From positions 1-18,481 of the forward strand of contig CAAGIZ010000166.1 in assembly GCA_900770075.1 (NCBI GenBank): a stretch of 18,481 nucleotides of DNA, given 5' to 3'. The position numbers and the translations under genes are program-made. Positions within the stretch are counted from its first letter, which is position 1; every line of letters begins with the position of its first letter. Below, in pieces: positions 15,436-18,481 of this stretch. The notes beneath the pieces were generated by a model. It was not told the origin of the DNA. It made no database searches and saw only the letters and a list, made by a program, of their open reading frames with translations. The stretch is from Spirochaetia bacterium. Lineage in GTDB: Bacteria > Spirochaetota > Spirochaetia > Treponematales > Treponemataceae.

Positions 15436-15642
15436 ATGGACACAGAAACAGAAAACCGATTTATCGCCCTGGAAACAAAACTGGCCTTTATGGACGATTT
15501 TGTAAACAAACTTCAGCAGGAAGTCGTAAAACAGCAGAAAATGATTGAAATTCTCCGGGAAGAAAACAAAATTCTCTCCTCAAGAATTATGGACTTGTCT
15601 GAAAACATAGAAATTCCAAACCGTAAGCCGCCTCATTACTAA
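15436..15642 (+). CDS. slyX: SlyX family protein
   Basis: A 68-residue protein that is almost entirely a predicted coiled coil, with heptad-like Leu/Ile/Val and many Glu/Lys/Gln. It matches SlyX in size, in the opening ENRFIALETKLAF(M)D block, in the central VVKQQKMI block and in the closing PPHY tail that marks this family. The function of SlyX is unknown; a link to lysis by phage phiX174 gave the name. CAGGA lies 7 bases upstream of the ATG. It lies 57 bases after the lipoprotein gene and 82 before the pseudouridine synthase gene. Confidence 0.85.
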   Translation: MDTETENRFIALETKLAFMDDFVNKLQQEVVKQQKMIEILREENKILSSRIMDLSENIEIPNRKPPHY

Positions 15643-15724
15643 GAAAACTTCACTTTCCTAAACGACATTCCAGCATTAGAATAGAGGAAACCTCACTGAC
15701 AGCAATCTTCAATGGGAGTGCAAG

Positions 15725-16651
15725 ATGGAAAACCAGAACATCCAGAAAAAAATCGAAATCCTCTACACCGACGAACACCTGTGCGTAATAAACAAGCCCT
15801 CCGGCCTGCTCAGTGTTCCCTACCCCGGAAGCCGTGTCCGCACAGCCCAGAGCCTTCTGGAAGAAATCATGCACAAAAACGGCACCTGTAGCAATTCACA
15901 CAGACCGTACCCAGTTCACCGTCTGGACAAAGACACTTCCGGCGTCATGGTTTTTGCCCTTACAGAATCCGCCCAGAAAAAAATCATGGACGGCTGGCAC
16001 CAGCTTGTTACGGAAAGACTTTACCGGGCAGTTGCAGAAAATCCAAAAAACAAAAAACTCTTTTTGCCGAAAGAAGGACTGATAGACGACGGCCTTGCCT
16101 TTAATTCCCGGAACCAGGGCTATGTCCCAAAAGACACGAAAGAAAAACAACAGGCGAACAGCACCGGCATCGGCACCCAAGAACGCAAGCCCACAGTTCC
16201 CGCCCGCACCAATTACAGAATTCTCCATGCAGGTCCCACCCACACCTTGTTTGAACTCTCTCTGGACACCGGCAAAAAGAACCAGATTCGTGCCCACCTT
16301 GCGTCAAAAGGCTACCCCCTTGCAGGAGATGAAAATTACCGGGCAAGGACAGATTGTTTTGGAAGACTGTGCCTCCACGCACGCACCCTGGAATTTGAGC
16401 ACCCGTTTACCGGAGAAAAACTCAAATTTGAAGTTCCCGAACCCAAGTCCTGGCTGGAATACGTAAAAAAAGGCGACCCAAACCCAAAAACTCCCCGCTG
16501 GATAGAAAGCCTTTATTCCTCCTTCGACAAAAAAGGAGAGCGTTTCCACTCAAACCACGAAAATTCCTTGAATTTAGGGCAAAAAAGGCTCAGCAAAAAA
16601 GAGCGCGCCCACATGAATTTTATCGAAGCAGGCAAAAAATCAAAATTTTAG
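15725..16651 (+). CDS. RluA-family pseudouridine synthase
   Basis: A 308-residue RNA-modifying enzyme that isomerises uridine to pseudouridine in rRNA or tRNA. The RluA signature HRLDKDTSG is present, with the catalytic Asp at residue 68. Other family blocks are INKPSGLLSVP near the N terminus, ERLYRA, and GKKNQIRAHLAS with GDENY in the second half. Compared with typical members the middle is expanded (about 125-155, rich in Lys/Gln/Thr) and a basic tail of about 50 residues follows the catalytic domain. There is no S4 domain. The start is supported by GGGAG (15714-15718). The specific site modified cannot be assigned. Last gene of the plus-strand run. Confidence 0.9.
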   Translation: MENQNIQKKIEILYTDEHLCVINKPSGLLSVPYPGSRVRTAQSLLEEIMHKNGTCSNSHRPYPVHRLDKDTSGVMVFALTESAQKKIMDGWHQLVTERLYRAVAENPKNKKLFLPKEGLIDDGLAFNSRNQGYVPKDTKEKQQANSTGIGTQERKPTVPARTNYRILHAGPTHTLFELSLDTGKKNQIRAHLASKGYPLAGDENYRARTDCFGRLCLHARTLEFEHPFTGEKLKFEVPEPKSWLEYVKKGDPNPKTPRWIESLYSSFDKKGERFHSNHENSLNLGQKRLSKKERAHMNFIEAGKKSKF

Positions 16652-16671
16652 TTTTATACAGGACGGAATCC

Positions 16672-16740
16672 ACCGCCCGCGACCTGCTGTTCCGGCTTCG
16701 CTGGCGCTCATTGTGGCGGCAAAGCCGCCACAACTAAAGG
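16672..16740. repeat. GC-rich palindromic repeat, copy G, between convergent genes
   Basis: Contains a perfect 10-bp hairpin, TTGTGGCGGC (16711-16720) / GCCGCCACAA (16724-16733), loop AAA. The preceding GTTCCGGCTTCGC and GCTCATTG blocks resemble copy F in reverse complement. It sits between the ends of the RluA-type and NAD(P)HX genes. No T-run follows on either side, so any terminator role would be non-canonical. Confidence 0.5.
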
Positions 16741-16810
16741 CCTGCACATCAGGCGTCGGTTTTTCCGAAAAGCACCATCAGGTCACCGCGCACTGGTGGC
16801 CCCTGCCGTT

Positions 16811-18328
16811 TTAAAGATCGCCAATGTTTTGAATTAAATCCGCCGGAGTAAGGGCAAAATTGTTTTTTACCTTGCAGGCCGCCAGAGAATGAGCCAGACA
16901 GGCGGTAACAGCCGCAGAGTTCGGCTCGTAGTTCTGAGCCAGAAGTGCACAAATCATTCCCGCAAGGGCATCTCCGCTGCCGCCCTTTGCCAGTGCCGGA
17001 GAACCAAAGCTGTTTATGTAAAGCCTAAAGCCTTCCTGTGCCGTAAATACTCCAATGGCAGAATTTGCACCCTTTGCCACCAGCACCGCTTCCGGAAACC
17101 GCCGGCAGAATTTTTCCACAAGTTCAGGCCGCCGGAAGATACACTCGTCCACGCTGTAATTGCCAAGACCGCAAAGCCTTAAAAGCTCAGAAAACTCCTT
17201 CGGATGCGGGGTAAGAACACAGCCTTTTGGCCTTCGCTCTAAAATTTCCACCACCGCCGGAGAATAGAGAATGTCAGCGTCCAGAACGCACCGCACCTCA
17301 GGAAAGTTCAGAAGATAGTCCCCATAAAAGGCAGTATTTTTTTCGTCATAGCCCAGCCCCATTCCCACGCAAAGGGCACTTACCCTGGGACCGAAATTCG
17401 ATGCCGTAAGGAATTCCATGGAAAGGGAAGGCACAGGGCTTTCTGCAAAACTCCTGTCAGGGCGAATAAGGGTAACAAGACCGGCACCAAACCTGAGGCA
17501 GGCATTTGCCGCAATCAGGCTTGCCCCGGACTTTTCTCCGCAGGCAATGTAAGCGTTGCCAAAACTTCCCTTGTTTACAAGGTTATCCCGGCGGTAAGGC
17601 AGCACCATGTCTTCCAGATCCAAAAGGAAGATGTCTTTTTCCAGAGTGGATGGCTCACAACCATCTCCTCCTTTCATTGAATTTTCAAAAAGCGGTCTGG
17701 AAACTCCCAGTTCCCCAACCTTTACCCTGCCTGTAAAGTTTTTTGCCATGTCGCTGTAAAGGCAGTATTTCTGTGCACCCATGGTAACGGTTAAATCCGC
17801 CTTAAAAACAATCTGAGCCAAAGTTCCGTCGGCATGCAGCCCGGTGGGAACGTCGCAGGCAAGCCTGAAGGCTTCCCCGGAATTTACAAAAGCCAGAAGA
17901 CCCATCAACTGTTCACCGCCAGAGCCGGTAAAACCGCCTTTAAAACCGCTGCCAAAGATGCAGTCCACAACGATTGACGAAGAATCAGTTTTTTCCAGAA
18001 AAAAATCTTCAAGGGCACAGAGCGCAATTCCGCAGTTTTCTGCCCTTTGAGCCTGTAAAACGCACAGTGGCGAAGAAGGCGGTGAACATTCAAAAACCTT
18101 TACTTCAAAACAGCCGGAAATCTGTCTGGCAAGGGCATAGCCGTCGGCTCCGTTGTTGCCGCTTCCGCAAAGAACCAGAACCTTCCTGCAGTTTTTTTCG
18201 GAAGCCACAGCAAAAATTTCGGTTTTAAGGGCTGCGGCGGCATTTTCCATCATAACTTCTTCGGAAAGAGAATATTTTTGCCGGCAGGCACTGTCCAGCG
18301 TTCGTGTATCATAAAAAAGTTTTTGCAT
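16811..18328 (-). CDS. nnr: Bifunctional NAD(P)HX epimerase / ADP-dependent dehydratase
   Basis: A 505-residue metabolite-repair enzyme. The N-terminal NnrE (YjeF_N) part, about 1-215, epimerises R-NAD(P)HX to the S form; it shows ENAAAAL, GSGNNGADGYALAR (about 52-65), VVDCIFGSGF and CDVPTGLHADG. The C-terminal NnrD (carbohydrate kinase-like) part, about 235-505, dehydrates S-NAD(P)HX using ADP; it shows KGSFGNAYI, LTPHPKEFSEL, the KGANS motif and GSGDALAG with Asp453. Length and domain order match the fused bacterial enzyme (E. coli Nnr/YjeF). There is no ribosome site before the ATG; an extended -10 lies directly upstream, so the mRNA appears leaderless. Stands alone, convergent with the RluA-type gene. 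Confidence 0.94.
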   Translation of the reverse strand: MQKLFYDTRTLDSACRQKYSLSEEVMMENAAAALKTEIFAVASEKNCRKVLVLCGSGNNGADGYALARQISGCFEVKVFECSPPSSPLCVLQAQRAENCGIALCALEDFFLEKTDSSSIVVDCIFGSGFKGGFTGSGGEQLMGLLAFVNSGEAFRLACDVPTGLHADGTLAQIVFKADLTVTMGAQKYCLYSDMAKNFTGRVKVGELGVSRPLFENSMKGGDGCEPSTLEKDIFLLDLEDMVLPYRRDNLVNKGSFGNAYIACGEKSGASLIAANACLRFGAGLVTLIRPDRSFAESPVPSLSMEFLTASNFGPRVSALCVGMGLGYDEKNTAFYGDYLLNFPEVRCVLDADILYSPAVVEILERRPKGCVLTPHPKEFSELLRLCGLGNYSVDECIFRRPELVEKFCRRFPEAVLVAKGANSAIGVFTAQEGFRLYINSFGSPALAKGGSGDALAGMICALLAQNYEPNSAAVTACLAHSLAACKVKNNFALTPADLIQNIGDL

Positions 18329-18334
18329 GAAAAG

Positions 18335-18343
18335 ATTATAGCA
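18335..18343 (-). promoter_or_regulatory. Extended -10 promoter giving a leaderless nnr transcript
   Basis: The minus strand reads TGCTATAAT (18343-18335), a perfect extended -10 (TGnTATAAT). Six bases (CTTTTC) follow, so the expected start is 18328, the A of the nnr ATG. No ribosome site exists and the -35 region (CTGTTT) is weak, as is normal for extended -10 promoters. Confidence 0.65.
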
Positions 18344-18407
18344 TAAGTGTTTCTAAAAAACAGAAAATGTAAAAATACTGAGTGCATATGGTTTTTCCAG
18401 GTTTTCC

Positions 18408-18481
18408 TAGCCCGGATATTAGGGGCGGCGCAGCCGTTGCCGTAAGGCAATGGAGCGAAAGCGGAACCCTGTTTGGCCGGC
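18408..18481. repeat. GC-rich palindromic repeat, copy F (runs off the window)
   Basis: The first 33 bases from TAGCCCGG match copy E with two differences. They continue into GCCGTTGC, CGTAAGGCAATGGAGCG and GCGGAACC blocks, which also occur in reverse complement in copies B and D. It lies upstream of nnr; the rest is beyond the window edge. Confidence 0.65.

Noticed and set aside
16711..16733. Bidirectional intrinsic terminator between the RluA-type and nnr genes
   Set aside because: The 10-bp stem is good, but neither side has a T-run. Better explained as a member of the GC-rich repeat family.
1..18481. CRISPR array, tRNA or rRNA genes
   Set aside because: No regularly spaced direct repeats and no tRNA or rRNA signature sequence was found on either strand by eye; a tRNAscan or Infernal run would settle small RNAs.

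Overview
The window looks like chromosomal DNA of a host-associated, pectin-degrading Treponema or a close spirochaete relative. This is inferred from protein style, not from a marker gene: relaxed spirochaete-type lipoproteins, the SlyX/RluA/META-lipoprotein mix, an Rpn-type nuclease of the kind expanded in gut treponemes, and A+T-rich promoters with GGAGG ribosome sites. No rRNA, tRNA, CRISPR array, phage or conjugative gene is visible.

Layout. 1-1990: a minus-strand AAA-ATPase/PD-(D/E)XK protein lying between two copies of a palindromic repeat. 1955-6045: one very large minus-strand lipoprotein that joins a pectin methylesterase to a pectate lyase, closed by an intrinsic terminator. 6510-8141: a minus-strand beta-CASP metallo-beta-lactamase RNase with an unusual charged insert. 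8142-10024: an accessory island of repeats around a plus-strand Rpn-type nuclease/transposase gene. That gene is cut twice by about 120-nt structured elements; removing them restores a 296-residue frame exactly. 10025-11282: a minus-strand pair, META-domain lipoprotein then TtcA-like thiolase, 1 nt apart. 11427-11589: a third copy of the structured element, abutting the stop codon of a minus-strand GGDEF diguanylate cyclase (11588-13312). 13575-16651: a plus-strand run of NlpC/P60 protein, lipoprotein, SlyX and RluA-type pseudouridine synthase. 16811-18328: a minus-strand NAD(P)HX repair enzyme. Both ends of the window lie in the GC-rich dispersed repeat family.

How the genes relate. The pectin lipoprotein would demethylate and then cleave pectin at the cell surface. 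The other genes are mostly independent housekeeping functions: tRNA and rRNA modification, RNA processing, metabolite repair, wall hydrolysis and c-di-GMP signalling.

The most novel signal is the three-copy structured mini-element. Each copy has three hairpins, a conserved AACCTTAAAA core and a central stem whose bases change in compensating pairs while its 9-nt loop stays nearly constant. Its double insertion into an otherwise undamaged gene raises the question of whether it is a recently active MITE or is somehow tolerated at the RNA level. A second signal is two genes (13575 and 18328) whose predicted transcription start falls on the A of the start codon, so they look leaderless.
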